Assembly: GCA_943788515.1 (NCBI GenBank)
Contig: CALSQM010000011.1
Span: forward strand, 1-64,000
Origin: an uncultured SAR86 cluster bacterium
GTDB lineage: Bacteria; Pseudomonadota; Gammaproteobacteria; Magnimaribacterales; D2472
DNA length: 64,000 nucleotides
Reading direction: 5' to 3'
Part shown: piece by piece, positions 19,395 to 28,863 of the stretch
Numbering within the stretch: the stretch's first letter is position 1
How the letters are laid out: every line of letters starts with the position of its first letter
Notes under the pieces: model-generated
The model's input: only the letters and a program-made list of their open reading frames with translations
Databases searched by the model: none
Told to the model about the DNA's origin: nothing
Translations under genes and position numbers: made by a program

Positions 19395-19733
19395 ATGGAA
19401 GATACGTATAAAAAATCAATAGAATTAACTGAGTCTGCTTCCGCAAGAATCATGAGTGTTTTGGGGGCCAGTGATAGTTCTAAATTTCGAGTTTTTGTTA
19501 CCGGAGGAGGTTGCTCAGGCTTCCAATATGGATTTAAGTTTGATGAGGATGAGGCATTTGACGATGACGTTATCGATTTTAAAGAGTTTTCACTCTTAGT
19601 TGATTCTATGTCGTACCCTTATCTTTTCGGGTCAACTCTTGATTTTGTTGAGGATCTTTCAGGAGCTAAATTTGTTATCAAGAACCCAAATGCCAAAACA
19701 ACATGCGGATGCGGAGAGTCATTCACGGTCTAG
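19395..19733 (+). CDS. erpA: Iron-sulfur cluster insertion protein ErpA
   Basis: 112-residue A-type carrier that passes Fe-S clusters to apoproteins, including those of isoprenoid synthesis. The three conserved cysteines are visible as GGGCSGFQY and, at the C-terminus, TTCGCGESF. Length and the [15 protein letters not shown] segment match ErpA better than IscA. The 3' end overlaps convergent anmK by 11 nt. The erpA/anmK/M23 peptidase/tyrS arrangement is shared with Pseudomonas and many other gammaproteobacteria. Confidence 0.94.
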   Translation: MEDTYKKSIELTESASARIMSVLGASDSSKFRVFVTGGGCSGFQYGFKFDEDEAFDDDVIDFKEFSLLVDSMSYPYLFGSTLDFVEDLSGAKFVIKNPNAKTTCGCGESFTV

Positions 19734-20817
19734 ATTTTGTAATTGAGCCGAGCAGGCCTTTTATATTTTTTATTGGCGCCTGAACTCTTAGAGTCTCGTT
19801 ATTAATTCTTTTATACCCCATCCATGCAAAGGCCATGGACTCAATAGCAAAGATATCATGGCCCAAATCATTCGAAAGAATTACATTAGCGATAGCCATT
19901 TCAGAAATTCTATTTACTAGGTACTTATTATTACCACCGCCACCACAAATGATAATTTCACAATTTTTATGACCATTTTTATGTATCGAATCTGTTATAG
20001 ATTTTGCTGAAAACTCTACCAAGGTGCATAGAATGTCCTCAGGTTTCTTTTTTAAGAACTTCTTAGACAACATTTTTATATTAAAAAGTTCTTTGCCTGT
20101 TGATTTAGGGCACTTCTTCTTAAAAAAATTATTTTGAAGCAATCTTTTTAATTCAATGTGATCTACATTTCCCTTGGCTGCTATAGCTCCATTTCTATCA
20201 AAAGGAATCTGAAGATAATCATTACAATATGCATCTAGGATTGCATTTCCAGGGCCCACATCTGTTCCCCATATTTCGTTTTTATTTTTTATGAATGAAT
20301 AATTTGCTATTCCTCCAATATTTAAAATAACTCGAGGGTTTTTAGCTTTATGGAATAGCTGATTATGGAATTCTGGTACAAGAGGAGCACCTTCCCCGCC
20401 TAATGCGATATGCATATTTCTAAAATCACTTACCACTGGCAGGCCTGTTTCTTTTGCGACAACATTAGGATCGCCAATTTGCATAGAAAATGGAAATCTC
20501 TTATCAATTTCATGCCTAACCGTTTGCCCAGATATGGCAACGCACTTTAAGGATGATTTTTTAATGTTACTCAGCTCAATCGCCTTATTAATAGACCTAG
20601 AAAATAAGAATCCTATCTCTTTATTAATTGCTCCCAAATCTGATAATGAGCTATCGTTAGCTTCAATAAGCTTTTTTATTTTTAACCTTAATGGTTTTGG
20701 TATTTTAGTTGAATGAAAGAACTCAAGAATAATATTATCACCAATACTAATGAACGAAATATCAACAGCGTCGTGACTTGTTCCTGTCATTGCTCCTATA
20801 TAGATTTTATTGCCCAT
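19723..20817 (-). CDS. anmK: Anhydro-N-acetylmuramic acid kinase
   Basis: 364-residue enzyme that phosphorylates and opens 1,6-anhydro-MurNAc for peptidoglycan recycling. Family motifs: [15 protein letters not shown] at the N-terminus (usual form GxMSGTSxDGxD), VCDF-like [40 protein letters not shown] and [13 protein letters not shown]. The 5' end overlaps the M23 peptidase gene by 11 nt. Together with mpl later in the window it shows that murein recycling is retained. Confidence 0.95.
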   Translation of the reverse strand: MGNKIYIGAMTGTSHDAVDISFISIGDNIILEFFHSTKIPKPLRLKIKKLIEANDSSLSDLGAINKEIGFLFSRSINKAIELSNIKKSSLKCVAISGQTVRHEIDKRFPFSMQIGDPNVVAKETGLPVVSDFRNMHIALGGEGAPLVPEFHNQLFHKAKNPRVILNIGGIANYSFIKNKNEIWGTDVGPGNAILDAYCNDYLQIPFDRNGAIAAKGNVDHIELKRLLQNNFFKKKCPKSTGKELFNIKMLSKKFLKKKPEDILCTLVEFSAKSITDSIHKNGHKNCEIIICGGGGNNKYLVNRISEMAIANVILSNDLGHDIFAIESMAFAWMGYKRINNETLRVQAPIKNIKGLLGSITKSRP

Positions 20818-22063
20818 TACTAGTTGGAGAAAGCTTATTGAATTCCTCCATTGATGATTTATTATCCTTCAATAGTGTATCAAAACTTGCTCTTAAGTTT
20901 TTTGGTACTGGTTCAGCTGATGGCAATTTAACTTTTATAGGATCTATTCTTTTATTGCCTATCTTAAATTCATAATGTAGGTGAGGCCCTGTTGCCAGTC
21001 CTGAGCTCCCAACGAAACCAATAGTATCCCCCTGAGAAACTTTTTTGCCTTTTCTCATGCCCTTACTAAATTTTTCTAAATGACAATATCTAGTTGAATA
21101 CTCATTTGAGTGATTTATAACTATCTCATTACCACATCCATTCCTTTGGCCGGAAAAAGAAACAATTCCATCGCCTGTAGTTCTAACAGGAGAGCCCCTT
21201 TTGGCGGCGTAATCGACACCATTATGAGCTCTTATTGTGTGAAGGACAGGATGCATTCTGTTGGGATTAAAATGAGAACTAATATATGCAAAATCTAAAG
21301 GAGCTCTTAAAAAAGCTTTTTGCATATTATTGCCTTCATCATCAAAGTACTGTTTTTTACTAGCCTCAGTAAAAAATCTATTTGCATAATAGGTATTACC
21401 ATTATTGATAAATTTAGCAATTATGATATCACCATTTTTTACTTTTGCCCCTTCACTATATGGGGTTTCATAAATAACATGAAACTCGTCGCCTTCTCTA
21501 ATATCAAAAACGAAATCAACATCCCAGCCAAATATATAAGCAAAGTCCATAATCACACTTTCTGGAATATTGGCATCTAGGGCTGCCTCATAGAATGAGG
21601 ATTCAATAACTCCACTATTGTAGGACTCAATTAACTCTACGCTTTTACTTATATTTTTAAATACTATTTCTGGAGTAAGATTGATTGAAATAGAATTTAT
21701 TTGATCTTTCATGATCTCAATTCTTATAAGATCATCGCCAGAATATTCAAAAAGCATTTTTTCTCCTGGTTTGATATTCACAACAGTATTTTTAGAGTCT
21801 AGCCTAAAGATTTTATAAGCAGTATTTAAAGGCACTGAAAAGTTTTCAAAAATTATTGAGAGGTTTTCTCCATCTTGAACCTCATGCATTTGAAAAGTTT
21901 TTGTTTTATGAAGAGGAGAGGAGAATTTTTCAGTAAACTGAATTTCTTCAACTGGCAAGGATTTATATGTTTCTATATCAACATATAACATTAATATTAA
22001 TATTACAGAAAGAGCAAATGAAATAAATACCGCTCTTTTTGGAACCTTTTTAAAACCTATCAT
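20807..22063 (-). CDS. M23-family murein DD-endopeptidase (MepM-like)
   Basis: 418 residues. An N-terminal membrane anchor (about 13-30) is followed by an OapA/LysM-like region (VQDGENLSIIFENFSVP) and a linker, then a C-terminal LytM/peptidase_M23 domain. Zinc ligands are intact: HNGVDYAAKRGSPV (HxxxD) and GPHLHYEF (HxH). MepM-type enzymes cut D-Ala-mDAP crosslinks to let new strands in. It is in the conserved tyrS-M23-anmK neighbourhood. A possible 34-codon frame ends on its start codon. Confidence 0.92.
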   Translation of the reverse strand: MIGFKKVPKRAVFISFALSVILILMLYVDIETYKSLPVEEIQFTEKFSSPLHKTKTFQMHEVQDGENLSIIFENFSVPLNTAYKIFRLDSKNTVVNIKPGEKMLFEYSGDDLIRIEIMKDQINSISINLTPEIVFKNISKSVELIESYNSGVIESSFYEAALDANIPESVIMDFAYIFGWDVDFVFDIREGDEFHVIYETPYSEGAKVKNGDIIIAKFINNGNTYYANRFFTEASKKQYFDDEGNNMQKAFLRAPLDFAYISSHFNPNRMHPVLHTIRAHNGVDYAAKRGSPVRTTGDGIVSFSGQRNGCGNEIVINHSNEYSTRYCHLEKFSKGMRKGKKVSQGDTIGFVGSSGLATGPHLHYEFKIGNKRIDPIKVKLPSAEPVPKNLRASFDTLLKDNKSSMEEFNKLSPTSNGQ

Positions 22064-22167
22064 TAGTCCTCGTGAATATTAAAGATTTCAGTGATGCCAT
22101 CAAAAGCTGTTGAGTTTTTTGAAATTATTTCTTGTTCAGCATAAAACTTCTTACTTGTATATGTCAT
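22063..22167 (-). CDS. Possible 34-codon leader frame coupled to the M23 peptidase
   Basis: ATG at 22167 opens a frame of 34 codons (begins MTYTSKKFYAEQ, ends FNIHED) whose TAA overlaps the ATG of the M23 peptidase as TAATG. The layout would allow translational coupling. No signal, domain or homologue is recognised and no strong Shine-Dalgarno is seen, so it may be chance in AT-rich DNA. Confidence 0.2.
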   Translation of the reverse strand: MTYTSKKFYAEQEIISKNSTAFDGITEIFNIHED

Positions 22168-22245
22168 AGCTGTTATTTTAATCTTATAGTGCCAAGTATC
22201 AACATACTGATTCTATTAATGTCTTAAAAACATTATGATAGACAT

Positions 22246-23433
22246 ATGAATGATGCACTTAAATTAATTAAACGTGGAACGGATGAGATTCTTACTGAGT
22301 CTGATTTAAAAAAGAAGCTGGATTCTGGAAAACAACTTATTATCAAGGCTGGGTTTGATCCAACCGCACCGGATCTGCATTTAGGACACACTGTATTATT
22401 AAATAAGTTAAGGCATTTTCAAGACCTTGGACATAAAGTAATTTTTTTAATTGGTGATTTTACTGGCCAAATTGGAGATCCCTCTGGCAAAAATAAAACA
22501 AGGCCTACACTTAGCTCGGAAGAATTAATATCAAATGCTAAAACTTATGAGAAGCAAGTTTTTAAAATCCTCAAAAAAGATCTAACAGAGGTTAAATTTA
22601 ATTCAGAGTGGTGCAACAAACTTGGAGCTGATGGCTTGATTGGCCTTGCATCAAAATATAATGTTGCCAGAATGCTAGAGCGAGATGATTTTAATAAACG
22701 TTATAGCGCAAATCAGAGTATAGCTATTCATGAATTCTTATATCCGCTCGTGCAAGGGTATGACTCTGTGGCATTAGAGGCTGATGTCGAATGTGGAGGA
22801 ACAGATCAAAAATTTAATTTGCTTGTTGGTAGAGAGCTGCAAAGGTCTTACGGTCAAGACCCTCAGGTTGTTCTTACTGTCCCCATTTTAGAGGGATTGG
22901 ACGGAACAAATAAAATGTCCAAATCATTAAATAACTTTATAGCGATAGATGAAGAGCCTAATGATATGTTTGGCAAAATAATGTCTATCTCAGATGAGCT
23001 TATGTGGAGATGGTTTGAATTACTTAGCTTTATTTCAGAGCAAGAGATAAGCGCTCTTAAGAAGAAGATGGAAGAAGGAACCAACCCAAGAGATATTAAA
23101 TTTCTTTTAGCAGAAGAATTGGTGGATAGATTCCATTCAGAAGGCGACGGTACTAAATGTAAGGAAGCTTTTCTTCAAAGATTTCAAAAAGGCCAAATGC
23201 CTGACGATATACCTTCCATGTCAGTTGATGTTGGAACTGAGGGCATGCCGTTAGCGAACCTTTTAAAGAATTGTGATATGACATCAAGCACATCTGAGGC
23301 AATGAGGCTTGTTAAACAAGGTGGAGTCAAAATCGACTCTGTAAAAATAGAAGATCCAAAAATGCTAATCATGAAAGGGCAGGAGTCTATTTATCAAGTT
23401 GGCAAAAGAAAATTTTTAAAAATTAAAACATAA
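22246..23433 (+). CDS. tyrS: Tyrosyl-tRNA synthetase
   Basis: 395-residue class I synthetase. The HIGH motif reads [10 protein letters not shown], the KMSKS loop is [10 protein letters not shown], tyrosine-site residues lie in [10 protein letters not shown] and [22 protein letters not shown], and an S4-like RNA-binding domain ends the protein ([15 protein letters not shown]). It belongs to the shorter TyrZ-like class common in Pseudomonas and marine groups. The stop overlaps the next ATG (TAATGA), linking it to the FKBP gene. Confidence 0.97.
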   Translation: MNDALKLIKRGTDEILTESDLKKKLDSGKQLIIKAGFDPTAPDLHLGHTVLLNKLRHFQDLGHKVIFLIGDFTGQIGDPSGKNKTRPTLSSEELISNAKTYEKQVFKILKKDLTEVKFNSEWCNKLGADGLIGLASKYNVARMLERDDFNKRYSANQSIAIHEFLYPLVQGYDSVALEADVECGGTDQKFNLLVGRELQRSYGQDPQVVLTVPILEGLDGTNKMSKSLNNFIAIDEEPNDMFGKIMSISDELMWRWFELLSFISEQEISALKKKMEEGTNPRDIKFLLAEELVDRFHSEGDGTKCKEAFLQRFQKGQMPDDIPSMSVDVGTEGMPLANLLKNCDMTSSTSEAMRLVKQGGVKIDSVKIEDPKMLIMKGQESIYQVGKRKFLKIKT

Positions 23434-23897
23434 TGAAAAATAAAACAGTCCAAATATTTCTTCTTCTTTTTATAGTTGCCTGTAATCAGGATAGCCCTAA
23501 TATTAAACAGATTAGCAATATGCAGTATTTTATCGACAATGAAATAAGGGAAGGGATTTATTCTGTTGAACCAGGTCTTCAATACTCAATTATCCAAAAT
23601 GGCGAAGGTAATTCTGACTCTCCATTACTAGAGGATACGATTACAGCTCACTTTCACGGCACTCTTACAGATGGCTCAGTTTTCTGGAGTTCTGTTGAGA
23701 TGGGCGAGCCATTAACTGTTCAGCTCTCAGGATTAATTGTTGGATGCCAAAAAATAATTTCTATGATGAAAAAAGGAGATGAATGGAGAGTATTCATTGA
23801 TCCAAGCATGGCATATGGAGACGAAGCCAAGCCAGGAATACCTTCTAACTCAATTTTAATATTCGATATCGAATTACTGGATATTCAAAAAAATTAA
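23433..23897 (+). CDS. FKBP-type peptidyl-prolyl isomerase lipoprotein
   Basis: 154 residues. A signal sequence with a lipobox (LLFIVACNQ) places it as a lipoprotein. The FKBP domain spans about residues 45-153: GLQYSIIQNGEG, DTITAHFHGTLTDGSVFWSS, GLIVGCQKIISMMKKGDEWRVFIDPSMAYGDE and SILIFDIELLDI. Catalytic-pocket positions are mostly conserved. It would help fold envelope proteins. It is coupled to tyrS and converges on the prolyl oligopeptidase with a shared TTAA stop. Confidence 0.88.
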   Translation: MKNKTVQIFLLLFIVACNQDSPNIKQISNMQYFIDNEIREGIYSVEPGLQYSIIQNGEGNSDSPLLEDTITAHFHGTLTDGSVFWSSVEMGEPLTVQLSGLIVGCQKIISMMKKGDEWRVFIDPSMAYGDEAKPGIPSNSILIFDIELLDIQKN

Positions 23898-26008
23898 TCC
23901 TTGTCCATAACAGACAAAGCATATCCATAAACCTCAGCAACCTGATTAATAATTTTATCTTTAGGTGTGCCAGCTCCATGCCCGGCCCTTCCCTCAACTC
24001 TGATCAATATAGGATTATCACAACCCTGATACTCTTGAAGTTTCGCAGCGAATTTGAATGAATGCGATGGAACCACTCTATCATCTCGCTTAGCAGTTGT
24101 AATAAGTGTAGTTGGATAACATTCACCCTTAACAATATTATGCAGAGGTGAATAGGCTAGTAAGTTTTCAAATTCATCTTTCTTATCAGGAGAGCCATAG
24201 TCGCTTTCCCAGGCCCATCCAATTGTAAACTTGTGAAACCTCAACATATCCAAAACACCAACTTGTGGAATTGCAACTTTAAATAAATCAGGATTTTGTA
24301 ACATGGTTGCTGCCACTAACAAGCCTCCATTAGAACCACCTTGAATAGCAGTTGATGATGGAGAGCCAATTTCTTGTGAGTGTAAAAATTTAGCAGAATA
24401 TGCAAAGTCATCAAAAACATTTTGCTTATTAAAAAGCCTACCTGCATCATGCCAGTCATCACCATATTCACCACCACCTCTTAGATTAACTACAGCAACT
24501 ATTCCCCCTTGGTTCATCCAAGTAAGATAGCTTTTACTAAAACCAGGCAGTCTTGAAATATTAAAACCACCATATCCATACAAGAGTATTGGAGTATTGC
24601 TATCTATTTTTAAGGACTTTTTGTAACTAAGATGGATGGGTATTTGTGTTCCATCTTTGGATGGGAAGAATTTAAAGTCAGATACAAATAGACTTGAATC
24701 ATATCCTTTAAGATCTTCTTTCCAAAAAAGTTCTTGTGACATATTTGTTAGATTAATTTTGTATATTTCTCGAGGAGTTACAAAATTTGTAAATGAAAAA
24801 TAAGATACTTCATCATCAATTTCACCACCAAAACCACCCATTGTTCCTTTTCTTTCTGTTGCTAGCTTATTTTTATATACTCCTTCTAAATCAAAGAAGT
24901 GAACCTCAGTAAAAGTATCAACTAGATAAGAAACTACAATTGAATTATTTATAAAGCTAACGCTTCTAATAGAATTAGTACTTTCACTAATAACATCGTC
25001 CCAAACCAATGATCCATTTTTTATTGTAAGTGATACTACTTTTCCATTTGTAGCATTTTCAGTTGAGTAAAACCAAAAAGTATCATTCTTGCTTTCTAAA
25101 AAGCTATAAGCGCCAATTAGCTCATCTACTAAGGGTATAAAAGGCTGATCAGGGCTTAGCTGAACATAGAGTCTATTTCTTTCATCTGTGCCTTCACCAA
25201 TAGAGAGAAACTTGATCTTAGAATCTTTTACAACACTTATTCCCCAGCTCCATCTTGGCTTTTCAGGATTTTCATAAATAATAACGTCCTCATCCTGAGC
25301 AGTACCAATTTTATGGAACATTAACTTTGGAGCAGTGTTAATATCTTTTAAGAGCTCTTCAGATGGCTCATCATATTTTTGGTAATAAAATCCAGAATCA
25401 TCATTTTCCCATGAAGCACCTGAAAATTTTGCCCATTCAATCCTATCATCAAGAGTTTTTCCAGATTCAATATTAAGCACTTTCCAGGTTCTCCAATCAG
25501 ATCCACCATCTGATATTGAGAATGCTAGAAGAGAGGCATCATTACTAACACTAGTACTTGCAAGAGAGATAGTTCCATCCTCTGAGAACTTATTTGGATC
25601 AAGTAAAACCCTTTCTGGGCATTCTTCACAATCCTTAATCATCAGCTTACTTTGTTGCCATGATCCATCATTGAAGTAATAGAACGTCTTTTTATTAACT
25701 TGATAGGGCATGCTTATTGAATCTGTATCCCAAACTGCGTGCAGGTTTTTGGCAATAGACTTTTTATATTTATTTTTCCCTATAAATTTTTGTGTGAAAT
25801 TATTTTGTCTTTCGACCCAGTCTGTTGATTCCTCACTTGTAAAATCTTCCATCCATCGATAAGCATCATTTATTACATATCCATGAACTTCTTCGCTAAA
25901 AGGTACTTTATTTGATTCAGGATATTCAAAATTATCTATTTGATTTGAGCAGCCAACTAAAATTAATAGAGCTGCCATGTGTATATATTTATTGTGCATA
26001 AAAATCAT
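23894..26008 (-). CDS. Prolyl oligopeptidase, S9A family, lipoprotein
   Basis: 704-residue serine peptidase cutting short peptides after proline. The N-terminus has a lipobox (LILVGCSN), so it is probably anchored in the envelope. A beta-propeller (about 80-420) precedes the alpha/beta hydrolase domain with GYGGFNIS, the nucleophile GGSNGGLL, the acid in RDDRVVPSHS and the histidine in GRAGHGAGTP. The first ATG (26008) is used; one at 25999 would also keep the signal peptide. Only 19 nt separate it from the divergent YciC-like gene. It suits growth on dissolved peptides. Confidence 0.93.
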   Translation of the reverse strand: MIFMHNKYIHMAALLILVGCSNQIDNFEYPESNKVPFSEEVHGYVINDAYRWMEDFTSEESTDWVERQNNFTQKFIGKNKYKKSIAKNLHAVWDTDSISMPYQVNKKTFYYFNDGSWQQSKLMIKDCEECPERVLLDPNKFSEDGTISLASTSVSNDASLLAFSISDGGSDWRTWKVLNIESGKTLDDRIEWAKFSGASWENDDSGFYYQKYDEPSEELLKDINTAPKLMFHKIGTAQDEDVIIYENPEKPRWSWGISVVKDSKIKFLSIGEGTDERNRLYVQLSPDQPFIPLVDELIGAYSFLESKNDTFWFYSTENATNGKVVSLTIKNGSLVWDDVISESTNSIRSVSFINNSIVVSYLVDTFTEVHFFDLEGVYKNKLATERKGTMGGFGGEIDDEVSYFSFTNFVTPREIYKINLTNMSQELFWKEDLKGYDSSLFVSDFKFFPSKDGTQIPIHLSYKKSLKIDSNTPILLYGYGGFNISRLPGFSKSYLTWMNQGGIVAVVNLRGGGEYGDDWHDAGRLFNKQNVFDDFAYSAKFLHSQEIGSPSSTAIQGGSNGGLLVAATMLQNPDLFKVAIPQVGVLDMLRFHKFTIGWAWESDYGSPDKKDEFENLLAYSPLHNIVKGECYPTTLITTAKRDDRVVPSHSFKFAAKLQEYQGCDNPILIRVEGRAGHGAGTPKDKIINQVAEVYGYALSVMDKD

Positions 26009-26027
26009 AATACTTTACAATTACTCA

Positions 26028-26702
26028 ATGAATCAATTCATTCAAGCATGGAAATTTTTTGCAAGTAATTGGAATTTTTTTATTATACTTGCCGCTCCAG
26101 TTATGATGCTAGAAATAGCAACCGCATCTATGCTAGCTCCAATTCAAAATGCGACTCAGCCTGAGGATATTGTTAATTATTTTGCAGAAAATTTAATATC
26201 CTTACTTTCTATTGCCCTGCTGGGCCTAGTTTTAAGCAATGCTTTCATGGGAGCAATTTTCATTGCATATGCTTCAATCGATTCAGATAGTAAAGTTGAA
26301 CCTCTAAATACTCTATTTTTAGGGGTAAAGAAATTTTTTCCACTTTTTAGCAGCTCTTTAATTACACTTGTAGCAGTAACTTTTGGTTTTTTACTTCTTG
26401 TAATCCCAGGATTTTATGTGTTGGCTAGGCTCTCTCTATTTCCAGCTTTTATTATGCTTGAAAATAAAGGCACTTTAGAGTCACTTCAATTATCATGGGA
26501 AAAAACAGAAGAGCATGGCTGGACTTTATTTGGATTAACCATTATATTTTTCTCTTTGACCTTAATCCTTTCCCTTGTTACTCAATCTATTCTCAGTCCT
26601 GGGCTAACCTTACTAGTAGTTCTTGCAATAATTGAATACGTTATAAAAATTCCTTGGGGTTATGTATATTTTAGTTTGTATAAGTCTTTAAAAAGGTATT
26701 AA
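26028..26702 (+). CDS. YciC/UPF0259-like inner membrane protein
   Basis: About 224 residues from the ATG at 26028 (MNQFIQAWKFF); an upstream frame extension to 25977 overlaps the divergent gene and is not supported. Roughly six hydrophobic segments. The segment LLLVIPGFYVLARLSLFP, followed by LENKGTLESLQLSWEKTEEH, resembles the YciC family, whose members are multi-pass proteins of unknown function. It ends 112 nt before tRNA-Ile. Confidence 0.65.
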   Translation: MNQFIQAWKFFASNWNFFIILAAPVMMLEIATASMLAPIQNATQPEDIVNYFAENLISLLSIALLGLVLSNAFMGAIFIAYASIDSDSKVEPLNTLFLGVKKFFPLFSSSLITLVAVTFGFLLLVIPGFYVLARLSLFPAFIMLENKGTLESLQLSWEKTEEHGWTLFGLTIIFFSLTLILSLVTQSILSPGLTLLVVLAIIEYVIKIPWGYVYFSLYKSLKRY

Positions 26703-26814
26703 TTAGATTAGCTAAAAGAAATTAATACAAACCTTTTCGTTTACAAAGAAACACACCACTCTTATAATCCATGATCCAAAGATTTGTGATTTGTTGATTC
26801 ATGCAAATAACTTT

Positions 26815-26892
<78 letters not shown>

Positions 26893-26965
26893 TTCTTTTA
26901 ACATTCTTCCCTTTTTAAGTTTTAACATACTTTCTAACACACCGTTTTTTAGGCATACTATTAGT

Positions 26966-27298
26966 ATGAAGAAATTATTACTAGTAACTTTTTTTATTAC
27001 TTCCTTTAATTTAACCGCTCAAAGCCAAGATGAGTTAATTTTAAGGTGCCCAATGAATGATGTCGATCTAGTCGCAATATATAAAATTAATTTTAAAAAT
27101 AATATTGTTCTATCATCTATGGAAGGTTTCGGTTCATCTAAAGAATATCCCTTTTCCTTCAGAGATAATAAAATCTTTATACCTCCATCAGAATTTGGTG
27201 AAGAAGTAATCAATTTATCTAATTATGAAGTTAACACTAGAGCAGGTTATGAAGGTGCTAGTTGGAAATCATATAAATGCGCAAAACTTGAACTTTAA
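26966..27298 (+). CDS. Small secreted protein, unknown function
   Basis: 110 residues with a clear signal peptide (MKKLLLVTFFITSFNLTAQS). The mature part has two cysteines (LRCPMN and SYKCAK) that could form a disulfide, and a short beta-rich pattern. No domain is recognised. It sits alone between tRNA-Ile and the degenerate tRNA-Ile copy, so it may have arrived with, or been trapped by, the event that duplicated the tRNA end. Confidence 0.6.
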   Translation: MKKLLLVTFFITSFNLTAQSQDELILRCPMNDVDLVAIYKINFKNNIVLSSMEGFGSSKEYPFSFRDNKIFIPPSEFGEEVINLSNYEVNTRAGYEGASWKSYKCAKLEL

Positions 27299-27330
27299 TT
27301 TTATAAAGTTAGAAAATTTAAATTTTAGCA

Positions 27331-27385
27331 GCCCCTGATAAGAGTGAGATCTGTGGCTCGAGCCCACACAGACTAACCATTCTTT
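27331..27385 (+). pseudogene. Degenerate tRNA-Ile(GAT) 3' fragment
   Basis: Ungapped alignment with 26844-26898 gives 46 identities in 55 positions. It covers the anticodon loop (CCCCTGATAAG), the variable and T arms, the CCA region and seven bases beyond it (ccattcttt in both copies). The acceptor and D-arm halves are missing and pairing is broken in the T stem and acceptor, so it cannot work as a tRNA. The offset is 487 bp in direct orientation. Confidence 0.85.
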
Positions 27386-27440
27386 GAGCTCTAACTTTCA
27401 TTTCCTTTATACTTATTCTTAACTAAATAAGGAGAGTATT

Positions 27441-27533
27441 ATGGCTAAAGGTTTAGACAAGCAAAAGAACAACAAGAAGAAAGGTAAAACTCTTAAAGAA
27501 AAAAGAGCAGCAAAAAAAGAAAAAAAGAAATAG
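27441..27533 (+). CDS. 30-residue very basic small protein
   Basis: ATG at 27441 preceded by a strong AAGGAGAG Shine-Dalgarno (27428-27435) with good spacing, then 30 codons and TAG. The product starts MAKGLDKQKNNKKKGK and ends RAAKKEKKK: 15 of 30 residues are lysine and there are no hydrophobic stretches. Similar short MAKG-type lysine-rich proteins with a TLKEKRAAKK core occur in gammaproteobacteria as uncharacterised genes (recollection, not searched). RNA or ribosome binding is a guess from charge only. Confidence 0.6.
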   Translation: MAKGLDKQKNNKKKGKTLKEKRAAKKEKKK

Positions 27534-27551
27534 TTTTTTAGAAGGCTATTG

Positions 27552-28229
27552 CTATCTAGTCGACCTAGAGACGTCTTTGAAATCTATTTTAAAGAACAAC
27601 ATTATTCCGGTCACCGAACTCACTAAAGCTAATATAGAAAATATTTTTAAAAGAAGGTTGTCGATATTATCTCTTTCTTTCCAATCCATAATATGAAACC
27701 CCCACATAAGATCCCATATCTTCCATTTATTAGATCTAATGGCCAAAATTTCTCCTGAATAAACATTGATGTAAACGTTCACTTCAGCACTTTTACTATT
27801 TTTACTTTTTACTTTATAAATTGGAAGTGATCTTCCTCTGTATTCAGATCCTGATTTTTTATTTGTCACTTCTTCAGCAGCAAATGGCAAAAGGGTTGTT
27901 TGGCTTGAAACAGAATCCATCGCATCTTTTGTAGAGATTTTTGTTACAGGCTCTCCAAGCATATCCAGATACCTTGTCGTACCCTTTGTTTTAATGATAA
28001 CGATCTCTTGACCTAGTCTTTTTTTGAATTCAACCTCTTCGGCCTTTTCTATTTCAAAACCTAACTTACTTAAATCAAAAGATGTTTCTTTGAGGTTGAG
28101 GTATTGTTCGCCTCTTACAAGTTCAATCTTATTAAAAGCAAAATATATGCCTGAGATAGTCCATAGTAATAATTGAAGAGAAATAAAAAAGCTAAGATAC
28201 TTATGTATTTTTCTAACTAAAAAGTTCAT
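27552..28229 (-). CDS. PepSY-type membrane protein
   Basis: 225 residues. N-terminal helix with the PepSY_TM pattern (RKIHKYLSFFISLQLLLWTISGIYFAF), a periplasmic region of about 150 residues containing a PepSY-like repeat (VNVYINVYSGEILAIRSNKWKIWDLMWGFH) and a second helix near 200-220 (LLLKIFSILALVSSVTGIMLFF). Such proteins are often near iron or copper uptake and reductase genes. It is the last gene of the metal module, overlapping the CsoR-family regulator by 4 nt. Confidence 0.75.
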   Translation of the reverse strand: MNFLVRKIHKYLSFFISLQLLLWTISGIYFAFNKIELVRGEQYLNLKETSFDLSKLGFEIEKAEEVEFKKRLGQEIVIIKTKGTTRYLDMLGEPVTKISTKDAMDSVSSQTTLLPFAAEEVTNKKSGSEYRGRSLPIYKVKSKNSKSAEVNVYINVYSGEILAIRSNKWKIWDLMWGFHIMDWKERDNIDNLLLKIFSILALVSSVTGIMLFFKIDFKDVSRSTR

Positions 28230-28486
28230 CTTTTCATAATCTTCATTATTTCATCAATTTTGATATCAAACTCATCATCACCTTTAAGAGATTCTTTAAT
28301 GCATTCCCGTAAATGTGTTTTAAGAATCTTTCCTTCAACAGTAATAATTGAATTCTTTAATGCTTTTATTTGATTGAGAATATCAACGCAATACTTGCCT
28401 TCCTCAATCATTCCTTGAACGCCTCTTACCTGGCCCTCTATTCTTTTTAAGCTTGTTAATTGTTCTTTATGACATGGATGTTTCAT
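28226..28486 (-). CDS. CsoR/RcnR-family metal-sensing repressor with Cu(I)-type C-H-C residues
   Basis: 86-residue all-helical repressor. It starts MKHPCHKEQLTSLKRIEGQVRGV, the DUF156 signature. Candidate ligands are Cys33 (KYCVDIL), His58 and Cys62 (THLREC). Their spacing (25 and 4) equals that of the Cys36-His61-Cys65 copper site of M. tuberculosis CsoR, and differs from the ligand sets of RcnR and FrmR. His3 and Cys5-His6 at the N-terminus leave some doubt. It is the fourth gene of the module and probably binds the palindrome at 29877-29895. Confidence 0.88.
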   Translation of the reverse strand: MKHPCHKEQLTSLKRIEGQVRGVQGMIEEGKYCVDILNQIKALKNSIITVEGKILKTHLRECIKESLKGDDEFDIKIDEIMKIMKR

Positions 28487-28488
28487 TT

Positions 28489-28863
28489 TTATAAAAACCT
28501 CGGAACTATATATGTAAAGATTGTAGCGAATAAAAAAATTGATACAGATGCATAGTACAGATACCTAGATTTTTTTCTAGTCTCAGAACATACTCTGCCT
28601 AGCTCAGGATCTGCAGGACAAGGCATATGATAAGTTTTATAGTTAACATAGCCTGCAATGACTATCATCACCAAAGCAAATAGAGTTATATAAAATTTAT
28701 ATTGAGATAGAGTAATTAAAAATGGAAATACAGTTACCAGGCTTGCAAAACTTGCTCCTGCGCCAAGCGCAACAAAAATTGCTGGCAAAGCACAGCATAT
28801 TAACGTAGACGAAGATGCAAACAATGAAAAGAAATTTGATGACTTGTCATTCATAGTTATCAA
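28489..28863 (-). CDS. MerT-like small membrane transporter
   Basis: 124 residues with about four hydrophobic helices. A vicinal cysteine pair lies in the first helix (STLICCALPAIFVALGAG), as in mercuric transporters of the MerT type, and a further cysteine pair lies in the loop HMPCPADPELGRVCSE. Despite the MerT resemblance, the neighbouring regulator has copper-type ligands and no MerA or MerR is present, so the cargo may be copper or another soft metal. It overlaps the HMA gene by 4 nt. Confidence 0.75.
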   Translation of the reverse strand: MITMNDKSSNFFSLFASSSTLICCALPAIFVALGAGASFASLVTVFPFLITLSQYKFYITLFALVMIVIAGYVNYKTYHMPCPADPELGRVCSETRKKSRYLYYASVSIFLFATIFTYIVPRFL

